Assembly (NCBI RefSeq): GCF_029889905.1
Contig: NZ_JARANZ010000006.1
Location: 62,001 to 126,000 of the forward strand
Source of the DNA: Chromohalobacter sp. 11-W
Lineage (GTDB): Bacteria; Pseudomonadota; Gammaproteobacteria; Pseudomonadales; Halomonadaceae
Length of the DNA: 64,000 nt
Reading direction: 5' to 3'
Shown here in pieces: positions 47,548 through 56,037 of the stretch; position 1 is the first letter of the stretch; every line of letters starts with the position of its first letter. The position numbers were made by a program, and so were the translations under genes. The notes under the pieces were generated by a model, which was given only the letters and a program-made list of their open reading frames with translations, was not told the DNA's origin and did not search any database.

Positions 47548-47617
47548 ATCAAAGGCTGTGCGAGCGGCAACGTGGACTGCATCGGCGAAAAGGTAAGCGA
47601 AGCGCTAACACGTATGA

Positions 47618-48364
47618 CTAACGCCGCTCGAGCAAACGCCGCATCGCGCCGGAAGGTGCCTCGACGGGACGGTCACGCCGACTGGAGGCGTAGTTTTCGT
47701 TGAACACTTCGAAGTAGTCGTCGAGGATCGCCGAGGCCTCAGCGTCACCACTAATGCGCAACAGCTCGGCGGCGACTTCGGCGGTACATAGATGCTCGCT
47801 GGAGGCCGCCTTGCGCAGCCGGTAGCGCGTCAGGCGCGAAGTCTTGAGCGGCAGCACCGGCAGCGAAGCCAGGTACTCGCTACGCCGAAATATCCGCCGC
47901 GCCTGGCGCCAGGTGCCGTCGAGCAGGATAAACACCGGCGTGCGCGAGTCGGCCAGTGCTGCGTCAACGGCCTCGGGACCCACTACGCGCTCGGCGTAAT
48001 CCGCCTGGTCGTCGGGAAAGACGACGAAGGGCGCAAAGCGGTCGTCATCGAGCAGTGCCAGAAGCCGCGGATCGGGTTCGGTGCGATACCAGGTGAAGAC
48101 TTCGGTTTCAGGCAGGATATGGCTAATCAAACGACCGGTATTGGTCGGCTTGTAATGCTCGATGGGATGCGTCAAGAGCCAAAAGCGCACGCGGCTCTCG
48201 GCTGCCACGCGGTACGGACACAAGCAGTTGAGCTTGGGCAGCCGGCACTCCGGACAACGCGAGACGAAGCTACCGCGCGCATTGAACGGCTTGCGCGGCG
48301 CGTCGGGGTCATAACCGGAGACCGCCGTGGCTGAATCGGCCGGCGCATCGTGGGATTCATGCAT
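47618..48364 (-). CDS. tapT: DTW-domain tRNA-uridine aminocarboxypropyltransferase (TapT-like)
   Basis: Adds the 3-amino-3-carboxypropyl group of SAM to U47 of tRNA (acp3U), as for E. coli TapT (YfiP). The N-terminal zinc-binding cysteines are in CPECRLPKLNCLC. The domain-naming motif is present as LDGTWRQARRI. 248 residues. ATG 48364. Convergent with the MFS gene and unrelated in function to its neighbours. Confidence 0.88.
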   Translation of the reverse strand: MHESHDAPADSATAVSGYDPDAPRKPFNARGSFVSRCPECRLPKLNCLCPYRVAAESRVRFWLLTHPIEHYKPTNTGRLISHILPETEVFTWYRTEPDPRLLALLDDDRFAPFVVFPDDQADYAERVVGPEAVDAALADSRTPVFILLDGTWRQARRIFRRSEYLASLPVLPLKTSRLTRYRLRKAASSEHLCTAEVAAELLRISGDAEASAILDDYFEVFNENYASSRRDRPVEAPSGAMRRLLERR

Positions 48365-48419
48365 GAGACATCAGGCTGGGTCGAAAAGGCCGGGCATTCT
48401 AGCATGCCCGGCCAGGCTT

Positions 48420-49370
48420 TCATCCACGCGGCGTCGAGGCTGCGGGCGGCGCGCTCGAAGCATGCCGGCGCTTCCAGTATCCTGCCAGCAGCGAACCGGA
48501 AACGTTGTGCCACACCGAGAACAAGGCGCCGGGCAGCGCCGCGCCTGCGGTGAAGAATTGATTCGCCAGCGTCACCGCCAGCCCTGAATTTTGCAGGCCG
48601 ACCTCGAAGGCGATGGTGCGCGCGGTACGCGTGTCGAAGCGCAGTGCCCGTGCCAGGCCGTACCCCGCCGCGAGGCCGATGCCGTTATGCGCGATGACCG
48701 CCAGCGCCACGATCGGCCCCAGCGTGCTCAGCCGCCCGGCATTGAGCGCCACCACGATGGCGATGATCAAGACGATGGCCGCCATGGCCAGCGTCGCCAG
48801 GGCCGGTTCCACGCGCTGAATATGCGTGCCCAGCAGATGATGGATCACCACGCCCAACACGATGGGCGCGACCACCAACTGGGCGATACTAATCAACATG
48901 CCCAGCACCGGTACATCGATGCTCTGGCCCAGCAGCAATAGCGTGATCAGCGGCGTGGCCACCACCGAGATCAGCGTCGAGACCATGGTCATCGACACCG
49001 ACAGTGCCACATGCCCGCCGGCCAGCCAGGTCATCACATTGGAGGAAGTGCCGCCAGCCGTGGCACCCACCAGCACCATGCCGATGGTCAACTCAGGCGA
49101 AAGGCCGAGGACGCGCGACACCAGCAGCGCCGCCAGCGGCATGACCAGAAACTGCAGGATGACGCCCACGGCGATGGGCTTGGGCGACTTCACCACCCGC
49201 GCGAAGTCACCCTTGGTGAGCGTCAGCCCCATGGCAAACATGATGATCACCAGCAGCGTCTTGATATAGCCGGCCAGGCCGGTGAAGAGCTCCGGCACGA
49301 AGGCGGCGATGGCCGCCAGCAAGATGGCCCAGACGGGAAACAGACGATTGATGCGTTCGAAGATTGGCAT
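48420..49370 (-). CDS. Bile acid:sodium symporter family (BASS) transporter
   Basis: A 316-residue membrane protein with nine to ten helices, BASS/SBF family (ASBT-like). Conserved segments are GLTLTKGDFARVVKSPKPIAVGVILQF, VLVGATAGGTSSNVMTWLAGG (sodium-binding crossover) and EVGLQNSGLAVTLA (the second conserved Glu/Gln motif). ATG 49370. In bacteria such proteins carry pantoate, 2-keto acids or other organic acids; the substrate cannot be read from sequence. It ends 55 bp from the DTW gene on the same strand. Confidence 0.9.
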   Translation of the reverse strand: MPIFERINRLFPVWAILLAAIAAFVPELFTGLAGYIKTLLVIIMFAMGLTLTKGDFARVVKSPKPIAVGVILQFLVMPLAALLVSRVLGLSPELTIGMVLVGATAGGTSSNVMTWLAGGHVALSVSMTMVSTLISVVATPLITLLLLGQSIDVPVLGMLISIAQLVVAPIVLGVVIHHLLGTHIQRVEPALATLAMAAIVLIIAIVVALNAGRLSTLGPIVALAVIAHNGIGLAAGYGLARALRFDTRTARTIAFEVGLQNSGLAVTLANQFFTAGAALPGALFSVWHNVSGSLLAGYWKRRHASSAPPAASTPRG

Positions 49371-49497
49371 GTGCGTGTCCTAGCGTGTTTAGCAGCGGCG
49401 CTTTATGCACCTTTTTTATGTGTAACAAACGGCTATGTGTACAAGAGAGCAGGCGGTAGTGTGCCGTAAAACGTGGCGCAGGCGAAGTGTCTCGGCT

Positions 49498-50226
49498 TCA
49501 GGCCCAGTCCGGCACCCAGAGGCCACCCGCTTGCCGCCAGTGTTCGACCAGCGGCGGCACACCCTGGCTCGCCGGTTGGGCGATGGCGCGTACGCCGCGG
49601 GGTGCGAGCGATTGGGCCTGTGGGTCGACGAGCATGCACGGCGCCTCGATCGGTGCTTGATCGAGCAGCATCGCCGCCGGCATTACCGCCAACGAAGTGC
49701 CCACCACCAACACGAAATCCGCTTCGGCGACGACGTCGCAAGCCTGCGCGTAACGCGGCACCGGCTCGCCGAACCACACCACGTCTGGTCGCAATTGGCT
49801 GCCTTTGTCGCATAACTCGCCCATGCGAATACCCTTGCTCCCCACCGGGTAGCGCAAGCTGGCATCGGCACTCGAGCGCGCCATGAGAATCTCGCCATGC
49901 AGGTGCAGTACATCGCGCGACCCGGCCCGCTCGTGCAGGTCATCGATATTCTGGGTAATGACGCTGACGCGAAACCCGGCCCGTTCGAGTTCGGCCAGCG
50001 CGTGATGCGCGGCGTTGGGCGATGCCTGGCGGGTCTGCGCACGGCGCTCGTCGTAGAAGCGCAGCACGCTTTCGGGGTCGCGCTCGAAGGCCTCGGGCGT
50101 GGCGACATCCTCCACGCGGTGGTTTTCCCACAGGCCGTCGCCGTCGCGGAAGGTCTTGAGACCACTCTCGGCGCTGATGCCCGCCCCGGTGAGGACGACG
50201 AGATGCGGTGCCTGATGCTCGCTCAT
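49498..50226 (-). CDS. Sirtuin-type NAD-dependent deacylase lacking the zinc cysteines
   Basis: A 242-residue Sir2-family protein. NAD-binding motifs are intact: GAGISAESGLKTFRDGDGLW and TQNIDDLHERAG, catalytic His in LHLHGEI, and VVGTSLAVMPA. The Y-x-x-R motif of desuccinylase-type CobB/SIRT5 appears as FYDERRAQ. The usual two CxxC zinc pairs are missing: the first position reads ARSSAD and only one Cys (LCDKGSQ) remains. ATG 50226 follows GAGGTAGGC. Such zinc-free sirtuins are known in other bacteria, so it can still be active. Confidence 0.88.
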   Translation of the reverse strand: MSEHQAPHLVVLTGAGISAESGLKTFRDGDGLWENHRVEDVATPEAFERDPESVLRFYDERRAQTRQASPNAAHHALAELERAGFRVSVITQNIDDLHERAGSRDVLHLHGEILMARSSADASLRYPVGSKGIRMGELCDKGSQLRPDVVWFGEPVPRYAQACDVVAEADFVLVVGTSLAVMPAAMLLDQAPIEAPCMLVDPQAQSLAPRGVRAIAQPASQGVPPLVEHWRQAGGLWVPDWA

Positions 50227-50412
50227 GCCTACCTCTATGCTGTGTGGTTCAACCTGTAGGGTGCGGTTCAACCCATATGGAGTGTGTTCAGCGTCGTGAT
50301 CGATTCCACCAACCGAAGTAAACGCCCCGTGACGCCCCTCGCATCATCGGCTGTACATCCTCGGTGGCAAGATCGACAATAGGCGCCCTTCGAGCGAGCC
50401 GAAGGCCCCTTC

Positions 50413-51198
50413 ATGACGTCGGAATTGCCCATACTTTATCAGGACGAGCGCGTGGTTGCCGTGCATAAGCCCTCGGGCATGCTCGTTCACCGCAGTGCGA
50501 TCGCCGCCGATGCGCAGGTATTCGCCCTGCAGACCCTGCGCAATCAGCTAGGCCGCCACGTCTATCCGGTACACCGGCTCGACCGGCCGACCTCCGGGCT
50601 TTTGCTGTTCGCCCTGGACCCGGAGATGGCCAAGGCGCTGGGCGAAGAATTCGCCGCACACCGCGTACATAAGCGTTACCTGGCGGTGGTGCGCGGCGTC
50701 GGCCCCGAGCAGGACGTGCTCGATTACGGCCTGCGCGAGGAAGACGGCAAACGCCCAAAGTCGGAAATGCCCGAGCTTGCCGCCTGGACGGCCGTGCGCC
50801 GCCTGGACAGCGTCGAATTGCCGGTGCGCATCGACCGTTATCCCCAGGTGCGCTATTCCTTGATGGAGGCCCAGCCCTGGACCGGCCGACGGCATCAGAT
50901 TCGCCGCCACCTGTCGCGGCGCGGCTACCCGATCATCGGTGACGCCAAGCATGGCAAGGGCGCCCATAACCGCTTCTTCCGCGATCACCTGGAAAGCCCG
51001 CGCCTGTTGCTGGCGGCCGTGGGCATGACGCTCTGGCACCCCGAGCGCCAGCGCACGCTACACATTGATGCGCCCCTGGCCGATGACATGCGCACGTTAT
51101 TCGCGCGCTTCGGCTGGCAAGGCCACGCCCCGGCGACACGCGTCGACTGGCACGAGACGCGCCCTGTTTCGCTATGGCCCGCCGGTAACGACCGGTAA
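50413..51198 (+). CDS. truC: tRNA pseudouridine(65) synthase TruC (RluA family)
   Basis: Isomerises U65 of tRNAs. A 261-residue RluA-family catalytic domain without an S4 domain, which fits TruC. The catalytic Asp is in HRLDRPTSGLLLFA, and other family motifs are VAVHKPSGMLVHRS, KRYLAVVRG and GRRHQIRRHL. ATG 50413. Divergent from the sirtuin, followed by tcdA after 13 bp. Confidence 0.93.
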   Translation: MTSELPILYQDERVVAVHKPSGMLVHRSAIAADAQVFALQTLRNQLGRHVYPVHRLDRPTSGLLLFALDPEMAKALGEEFAAHRVHKRYLAVVRGVGPEQDVLDYGLREEDGKRPKSEMPELAAWTAVRRLDSVELPVRIDRYPQVRYSLMEAQPWTGRRHQIRRHLSRRGYPIIGDAKHGKGAHNRFFRDHLESPRLLLAAVGMTLWHPERQRTLHIDAPLADDMRTLFARFGWQGHAPATRVDWHETRPVSLWPAGNDR

Positions 51199-51211
51199 GA
51201 GGAAAGAGCAC

Positions 51212-52036
51212 ATGCACGACGATTACGATTTCCGCTTCGGGGGCATTCGCCGCCTCTACGGCACCCGCGCCGCGACCTTCTTCCGCCACGCTCATGTGGT
51301 CGTCATCGGCGTGGGTGGCGTCGGCAGTTGGGCCATCGAGGCGCTGGCACGCGCCGGCATCGGCACCCTGACGTTGATCGACCTCGACGATGTCTGCGTG
51401 TCCAACGTCAACCGCCAGTTACACGCGCTGGACGGCACCATCGGGCGCCCCAAGGTCGAGGTGATGGCCGAGCGCTGCCGCGCCATTCAACCGGGCATCA
51501 CCGTGCACGCCGATACCGCCTTCGTGACGCCGACCAATCTCGCCGAGCGTCTGCCCGAGGACGCCGACCACGTCATCGACGCCATCGACAGCGTCATCGC
51601 CAAGAGCGCGTTGATCGCTTGGTGCAAGCGCCGCAAGATCGGCCTGACCGTCACCGGCGCGGCGGGCGGCCAGACCGATCCCACGCGGATCCGCGTCGCC
51701 GACCTGACGCGCACCGAACACGACCCGCTGCTGGCCAAGGTGCGCGCGCGCCTGCGACGGGATTTCGGCTTCTCGCGCAATCCCAAGCGGCGCTTTAGCG
51801 TCGAATGCGTCTACTCCGACGAGCAGCTCGTCTATCCTGATGCCAATGGCGAGGTCTGCCAGCAAAAGCCCGGCAATGGCGAGTCCACGCGCCTCGACTG
51901 CGCCAGCGGCGTCGGCGCGGCCACCTTCGTCACCGGCACCTTCGGCTTCGTGGCCGCCTCGCGCACGCTCGCGCGTCTCGCCGCCAAGGCCGAGCGCGAA
52001 CCGGCCGATCCCCACGTCACGGAGACATCCACATGA
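51212..52036 (+). CDS. tcdA: tRNA threonylcarbamoyladenosine dehydratase TcdA (CsdL)
   Basis: An E1-like ATP-dependent enzyme that cyclises t6A37 to ct6A. The N-terminal adenylation domain has VVIGVGGVGSWAIEALARAGIG, LIDLDDVCVSNVNRQ with the conserved R/N/Q, and DAIDSVIAK. The later KRRFSVECVYSDEQ segment is typical. 274 residues. ATG 51212 follows AAGAGGAAAGAG; the frame to 51065 overlaps truC in another frame. Works downstream of TsaC (14754-15311). Overlaps the DUF1653 gene by four bases. Confidence 0.94.
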   Translation: MHDDYDFRFGGIRRLYGTRAATFFRHAHVVVIGVGGVGSWAIEALARAGIGTLTLIDLDDVCVSNVNRQLHALDGTIGRPKVEVMAERCRAIQPGITVHADTAFVTPTNLAERLPEDADHVIDAIDSVIAKSALIAWCKRRKIGLTVTGAAGGQTDPTRIRVADLTRTEHDPLLAKVRARLRRDFGFSRNPKRRFSVECVYSDEQLVYPDANGEVCQQKPGNGESTRLDCASGVGAATFVTGTFGFVAASRTLARLAAKAEREPADPHVTETST

Positions 52037-52263
52037 GCCACGAGACACGCCCGATTCCCGGCATCTACCGTCATTACAAGGGTGCCAGCTATGAAGTGCT
52101 GGGCGTCGCCCACCACAGCGAAACCGAGGAACCGCTGGTGGTCTATCGCGCCCTTTATGGCGACTACGGCCTCTGGGTGCGCCCCTTGACGATGTTCTGC
52201 GAGACCGTCGAAGTCGCCGGCGAGCCGGTGCCACGCTTCGAACTCGAAGCCGCCTTCCGCTGA
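52033..52263 (+). CDS. DUF1653-domain protein
   Basis: A 76-residue protein of the DUF1653 family: PIPGIYRHYKGASYEVLGVAHHSET, VVYRALYGDYGLWVRPLTMF. It is a small SH3-like beta fold of unknown function, often next to tcdA-type or other housekeeping genes. The start overlaps the tcdA stop (ATGA), so it is coupled. Confidence 0.9.
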   Translation: MSHETRPIPGIYRHYKGASYEVLGVAHHSETEEPLVVYRALYGDYGLWVRPLTMFCETVEVAGEPVPRFELEAAFR

Positions 52264-52296
52264 GCGACGTATGCCGCTGCTCCACGCGGCCTGCAA

Positions 52297-52305
52297 TGCT
52301 ATAAT
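52297..52305 (+). promoter_or_regulatory. Extended -10 promoter of purEK
   Basis: TGCTATAAT is an ideal extended -10 (TGn TATAAT) in the gap between DUF1653 and purE, 61 bp before the purE ATG. The -35 box is weak, which is usual for extended -10 promoters. Confidence 0.65.
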
Positions 52306-52365
52306 GCCGCGCTTCTCGTTTCGCGCGACGCCATGACGTTGCCACACATCCGAAGGAGAGAACGC

Positions 52366-52875
52366 ATGAGCGCACTGGTTGGTGTCATCATGGGCTCGAA
52401 GTCCGACTGGGCGACCCTCTGCCACACCGTCGACACGCTCGAGGCACTGGGCATCGAGCACGAAGTCAAAGTCGTCTCTGCCCACCGCACGCCGGATCTA
52501 CTGTTCGACTACGCCGCCGGTGCCGCCGAGCGCGGCCTGGAAGTCATCATCGCCGGGGCCGGCGGTGCCGCGCATCTGCCCGGCATGGCCGCCGCCAAGA
52601 CGCCCCTCCCGGTACTCGGCGTGCCCGTGCAATCAAGCATGCTCAGCGGCGTCGACTCGCTCCTCTCCATCGTCCAGATGCCAGCCGGCATTCCCACCGG
52701 CACCCTGGCCATCGGCCGTGCCGGCGCCATCAACGCGGCGCTATTGGCCGCCGCCATGCTGGGCAACAAGTACCCGGATATTCGTCAGGCGCTTGAGGCT
52801 TATCGCGACGCACAGACACAAAAGGTGCTCGACGCGCCCGATCCGCGTCCCACCGACGACACTCAGGAGGCATGA
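52366..52875 (+). CDS. purE: N5-carboxyaminoimidazole ribonucleotide mutase PurE
   Basis: Converts N5-CAIR to CAIR in purine synthesis. A 169-residue class I PurE with [13 protein letters not shown], the catalytic His in [19 protein letters not shown] and [20 protein letters not shown] 52366 follows AAGGAGAG by 5 bases; the frame upstream is rejected. Its TGA is immediately followed by the purK ATG, so the pair is tightly coupled. Confidence 0.97.
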   Translation: MSALVGVIMGSKSDWATLCHTVDTLEALGIEHEVKVVSAHRTPDLLFDYAAGAAERGLEVIIAGAGGAAHLPGMAAAKTPLPVLGVPVQSSMLSGVDSLLSIVQMPAGIPTGTLAIGRAGAINAALLAAAMLGNKYPDIRQALEAYRDAQTQKVLDAPDPRPTDDTQEA

Positions 52876-53970
52876 ATGAATATCGGTATCGTAGGCGGCG
52901 GCCAACTGGGTCGAATGCTGGCGCAAGCGGGCGCACCGCTGGACATGCGCTTCACCTTTCTCGATCCGTCGACCCAAGCCTGCGCCGCCATCCACGGCGT
53001 CCATCTCTGCGCTGAGTGGGACGACGACGAGGCGCATCAAGCGCTGATCGAATCCAGCGACGTCCTCACCTTCGAGTTCGAGAACGTCTCGACGATGGCG
53101 CTGACGCAGCTCGCCGAGCAGCGTCCCGCCTTTCCCCCGGCCAAGGCGCTGGAAACGGCGCGTGACCGTGGCGCCGAGAAATCGCTGTTCCAGTCGCTGG
53201 ATATCGCCATCGCGCCCATCGCGCTGATCGAAACCCAGGACGACCTGGATCGCGCGGTGGACGAGATCGGTCTGCCGGCGGTGCTCAAGACGCGCACGCT
53301 CGGCTACGACGGCAAGGGCCAGAAGGTGTTGCGCAACGCCGAGGACGTCCCCGGTAGCGTCGCCGAGCTAGGCGATGTGCCGCTGATCATGGAAGGCTTC
53401 GTCGACTTCGATCATGAAGTCTCGGCCATCGCCGTGCGCGGTCGCGACGGCGAGGTGCGGGTCTGGCCGCTGTCGCGCAACGAGCATCGCCAGGGCATTC
53501 TGCATCGCGCCGAGCCACAGCCCGATCACCCGCTGCAGGCCAAAGCCACCGATTACACCACGCGCGTGCTCGAGGCGTTGGACTACGTCGGCGTCATGGC
53601 CTTTGAATTCTTCGTCACCCGCGACGGCGAACTGCTGGCCAATGAAATCGCCCCGCGCGTGCACAACTCCGGGCACTGGAGCATCGAGGGCGCAACGACC
53701 AGCCAATTCGAGAACCATCTGCGCGCCATCGCCGGCTTGCCGCTCGGCGAGACCACGCGGCTCGTGCCCTGCGCCATGCTCAACATCATCGGCGCCTTTC
53801 CCGATCGCGACGCCGTGCTCAGCGTCGCCGGCGCGCACCTGCACGACTACCACAAGGCGCCCCGCCCCGGCCGCAAGATCGGCCATATCACGGTTCTCGC
53901 CCCCGACGCGGCCACGCTGGCCGAACGCACCGCCGACGTCGAAGCGCTACTCGTCAACGACCTGGGCTAA
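52876..53970 (+). CDS. purK: N5-carboxyaminoimidazole ribonucleotide synthase PurK
   Basis: An ATP-grasp enzyme that carboxylates AIR to N5-CAIR for PurE. 364 residues with the nucleotide start IGIVGGGQLGRMLAQAG, the ATP-grasp core (KTRTLGYDGKGQKVL, the MEGFVDFDHEVSAIAVR strand), the substrate and metal segment EFFVTRDGELLANEIAPRVHNSGH, and the C-terminal LHDYHKAPRPGRKIGHI. Second gene of the purEK operon. Confidence 0.96.
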   Translation: MNIGIVGGGQLGRMLAQAGAPLDMRFTFLDPSTQACAAIHGVHLCAEWDDDEAHQALIESSDVLTFEFENVSTMALTQLAEQRPAFPPAKALETARDRGAEKSLFQSLDIAIAPIALIETQDDLDRAVDEIGLPAVLKTRTLGYDGKGQKVLRNAEDVPGSVAELGDVPLIMEGFVDFDHEVSAIAVRGRDGEVRVWPLSRNEHRQGILHRAEPQPDHPLQAKATDYTTRVLEALDYVGVMAFEFFVTRDGELLANEIAPRVHNSGHWSIEGATTSQFENHLRAIAGLPLGETTRLVPCAMLNIIGAFPDRDAVLSVAGAHLHDYHKAPRPGRKIGHITVLAPDAATLAERTADVEALLVNDLG

Positions 53971-54000
53971 ACCCCCACCTCGTCTTACCCCCGTAACGCA

Positions 54001-54026
54001 AGATGCCCGCCAATTGGCGGGCATCT
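54001..54026. terminator. Hairpin between convergent purK and bfr
   Basis: An 11-bp perfect stem (54001-54011 with 54016-54026) around AATT, placed between two convergent gene ends. No long T tract, but the stem is strong and probably serves both directions. Confidence 0.65.
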
Positions 54027-54050
54027 GACATCAGCATGGCAGCGACGCGA

Positions 54051-54530
54051 TCACTCAGCGTCGGCGCTCATCTGCTGCTGCAGGTAATTCTGGATACCCA
54101 CCTTGTCGATCAGGCCAAGCTCGGTCTCGATCGTATCGATGTGCTCTTCCTCGTCGTTGAGGATACGACGGAACAGATCACGGCTAACGTAATCGCGCAC
54201 TTCTTCGCAGTAGGCGATGGCGTCGATCAAGTCCTGCCAGCCCGTCTTCTCGATGGCGAGGTCGCACTCGAGCATTTCCTTGGTGTGCTCGCCGATGTGC
54301 AGCTTGCCCAGATCCTGAAGGTTGGGAATGCCCTCGAGGAACAGGATACGCTCGATCAACTCATCGGCATGACGCATCTCTTCGATGGATTCGTCGTATT
54401 CCCACTTGGCCAACTTGGCCAGGCCCCAATCCTTGTACATCTTGGCGTGCAAGAAGTACTGGTTGATCGCCACCAACTCGTTGCCCAGTGCGGTGTTGAG
54501 GTGCTGAATGACCTTGGCATCACCTTTCAT
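54051..54530 (-). CDS. bfr: Bacterioferritin
   Basis: A haem-containing iron-storage cage protein of 159 residues. The ferroxidase residues are in place: Glu in [16 protein letters not shown], the E/H pair in [15 protein letters not shown], and [16 protein letters not shown] near the C-terminus. The haem-ligating Met is in SIEEMRHAD or the preceding helix, as in Bfr. ATG 54530 is used; GTG 54536 is possible. It is co-directional with bfd, which supplies the ferredoxin that releases its iron. Confidence 0.94.
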   Translation of the reverse strand: MKGDAKVIQHLNTALGNELVAINQYFLHAKMYKDWGLAKLAKWEYDESIEEMRHADELIERILFLEGIPNLQDLGKLHIGEHTKEMLECDLAIEKTGWQDLIDAIAYCEEVRDYVSRDLFRRILNDEEEHIDTIETELGLIDKVGIQNYLQQQMSADAE

Positions 54531-54843
54531 CGTCACGTCTCCCTTGCAGATTCATTTGGTTTTAAGGCGAGATGGCCAGCCAGACACGGCCCGGCCGCCA
54601 CCGCCATGGGATACAGGGAGTATCGACTATTTCGCCGAAAAAGTCGAATTAAGACAAGATCTTGCCGCGAAAACGCCGCATTTGTGAAGGATTGGAAATA
54701 ACAGGCGAGAACGATTGCCACTCCGCTCTCGCCTCGCGGAGACAAGCATGACTCAGTCCAGACACGAAAACGCCGCTACCCAATGGGATAGCGGCGTTGG
54801 CGATGATCGATACGCAGCGAAGCGTTTATAAGCGATGCAACGG
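54531..54843. other. Gene-free bfr upstream region with terminator and possible Fur site
   Basis: It holds the bfr leader, an AT-rich tract, a weak Fur-like string GAGAACGATTGCCA (about 54709-54722) and the bfd terminator (54769-54798). No credible reading frame. Confidence 0.5.
54769..54798 (-). terminator. Terminator after bfd
   Basis: AACGCCGCTA and TAGCGGCGTT form a 10-bp perfect stem around CCCAATGGGA. On the minus strand it is followed by TTTTCGTG. It separates bfd from bfr. Confidence 0.75.
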
Positions 54844-55047
54844 CTAGACGGCGTAGGCGAGATCCGCGCTCGGCATCATTTCCTGAGTGATAGCATCACG
54901 CGTGATGGCCTTGGCCGTGCAGGCACAGCGGCCGCACTGAGTCGCACACTCGGTGCGCTCGCGCACTTCACGCCAGCTACGCGCACCGTCTTCAACGGCC
55001 TCGCGAATGGCATTGTCGGTCACGCCTCGGCATATGCATACGTACAT
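54844..55047 (-). CDS. bfd: Bacterioferritin-associated ferredoxin Bfd
   Basis: A small 2Fe-2S protein of 67 residues that reduces the ferric core of bacterioferritin. The four cluster cysteines are in MYVCICRGVTDNAI (CxC) and CATQCGRCACT (CxxC type). ATG 55047 follows GAGGTGATGGA; the frame upstream to 55260 lacks family similarity. A Fur-like box lies about 30 bp upstream, consistent with induction on iron limitation. It is the last recognisable chromosomal gene before the cassette array. Confidence 0.94.
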   Translation of the reverse strand: MYVCICRGVTDNAIREAVEDGARSWREVRERTECATQCGRCACTAKAITRDAITQEMMPSADLAYAV

Positions 55048-55330
55048 TCCATCACCTCGCTGATCGCTCTGATAGGGAATGTAAATGATTCGCATAAAGA
55101 CTTTCAACCCCCAATCACTATCTTTTCGCTCGGCGGATGCTCGACTTTCGGCTAACGTGAAGCCAAGTGGCTGAAAAGTGGAGCGAAACGGAGAGTTGCC
55201 GGGTGGCGAGGATGGAAGGAATTGGGAGGCTTTTTGTCGTCTCAACAGCACGTGACGCAACCCTGGCTTGAGGAGGGAAAGGTGTGGGGGAGAACGCTAT
55301 GCACGGCGGCTTGTGCGATGCAGCGTATGG
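55048..55330. other. Intergenic border between bfd and the cassette region
   Basis: Contains the bfd promoter and Fur-like box, then Gly/Arg-rich noncoding sequence. An imperfect hairpin (ACGCT...GCAC at 55294-55304 against GTGC...AGCGT at 55313-55326) sits just after the nucleotidyltransferase stop and may be a terminator or a decayed attC. No gene seen. Confidence 0.45.
55077..55096 (-). promoter_or_regulatory. Fur-box-like operator upstream of bfd
   Basis: The plus strand reads GAATGTAAATGATTCGCAT, close to the common Fur-box form AATGATAATGATTCTCAT. It lies 30-50 bp before the bfd start, an operator position. Confidence 0.5.
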
Positions 55331-55879
55331 CTAGGCATCTACCACCGTTAGTTCTGGCCAAATTTCCTGCCACCCTTTCCCTGCTACGCGTTTCCTAAAA
55401 TCAGTGGGCTTTGGCCTTTTAGGGTTCAAGGTGATGGTGAAATTGAACAAAGACTCGATGCCAAAGGGAGCGACTAAGACGACCTCCCTGCTGGCATCCA
55501 GTGTAGCGCCGACGGCTGTCTCGACTTCGACCCAGTAGCTCATGGCATTGGTGGTTGACGTATAGGGATCATCGACGTTGCGCTCATGCATTCTCGCTTG
55601 GTTCTTTACCGACCACGGAAAATCAGAAGAGCTTCTGAGCTTCGCTTCCATACGCCGATCCCTAGCCTCAGTAATATCCTTCGGATCGAGGTAGATCAAA
55701 TCGATATCGTTGAGAGCCGTCGTGGCCGAAAAACCATGCACCTTGTCCCAAGCAAGGTTGCGAACAAACCCCGCGGCAAGGCACCAATCCGGCAGGCACA
55801 GGTCAGCAGCTATAGAAAGCGCCTCCATGCGTTCTGCGTCCTGCTCTATCCATTCTTTGATCTGTGCTTCGTAATCCAT
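55331..55879 (-). CDS. Nucleotidyltransferase-family protein (COG3575 type)
   Basis: A 182-residue protein of the COG3575 nucleotidyltransferase-like family. Motifs: LAAGFVRNLAWDKVHGF, NDIDLIYLDPKDI (the D-x-D metal pair) and RMHERNVDDPYTST. ATG 55879 fits the family N-terminus (MDYEAQIKEWIEQD). The open frame to GTG 56041 adds an unrelated tail and is rejected. It occupies the end of the cassette array next to bfd. No clear attC follows it, so it could be the last cassette or a resident gene. Substrate unknown. Confidence 0.82.
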   Translation of the reverse strand: MDYEAQIKEWIEQDAERMEALSIAADLCLPDWCLAAGFVRNLAWDKVHGFSATTALNDIDLIYLDPKDITEARDRRMEAKLRSSSDFPWSVKNQARMHERNVDDPYTSTTNAMSYWVEVETAVGATLDASREVVLVAPFGIESLFNFTITLNPKRPKPTDFRKRVAGKGWQEIWPELTVVDA

Positions 55880-56037
55880 TGGGTATCTAATGCCGCGTTC
55901 ACCGCCTTGTTCATTGCACGCATGTTGACGCGAGCGCTCCGATGCCAGCATGGCATCGCGAAGCGCACCAGTGGCCTTATAAAGCGAAGCGCGACCCGTC
56001 AGGGACGGGACGTCCGCCTCACGCGGCTGGCTAGTGT

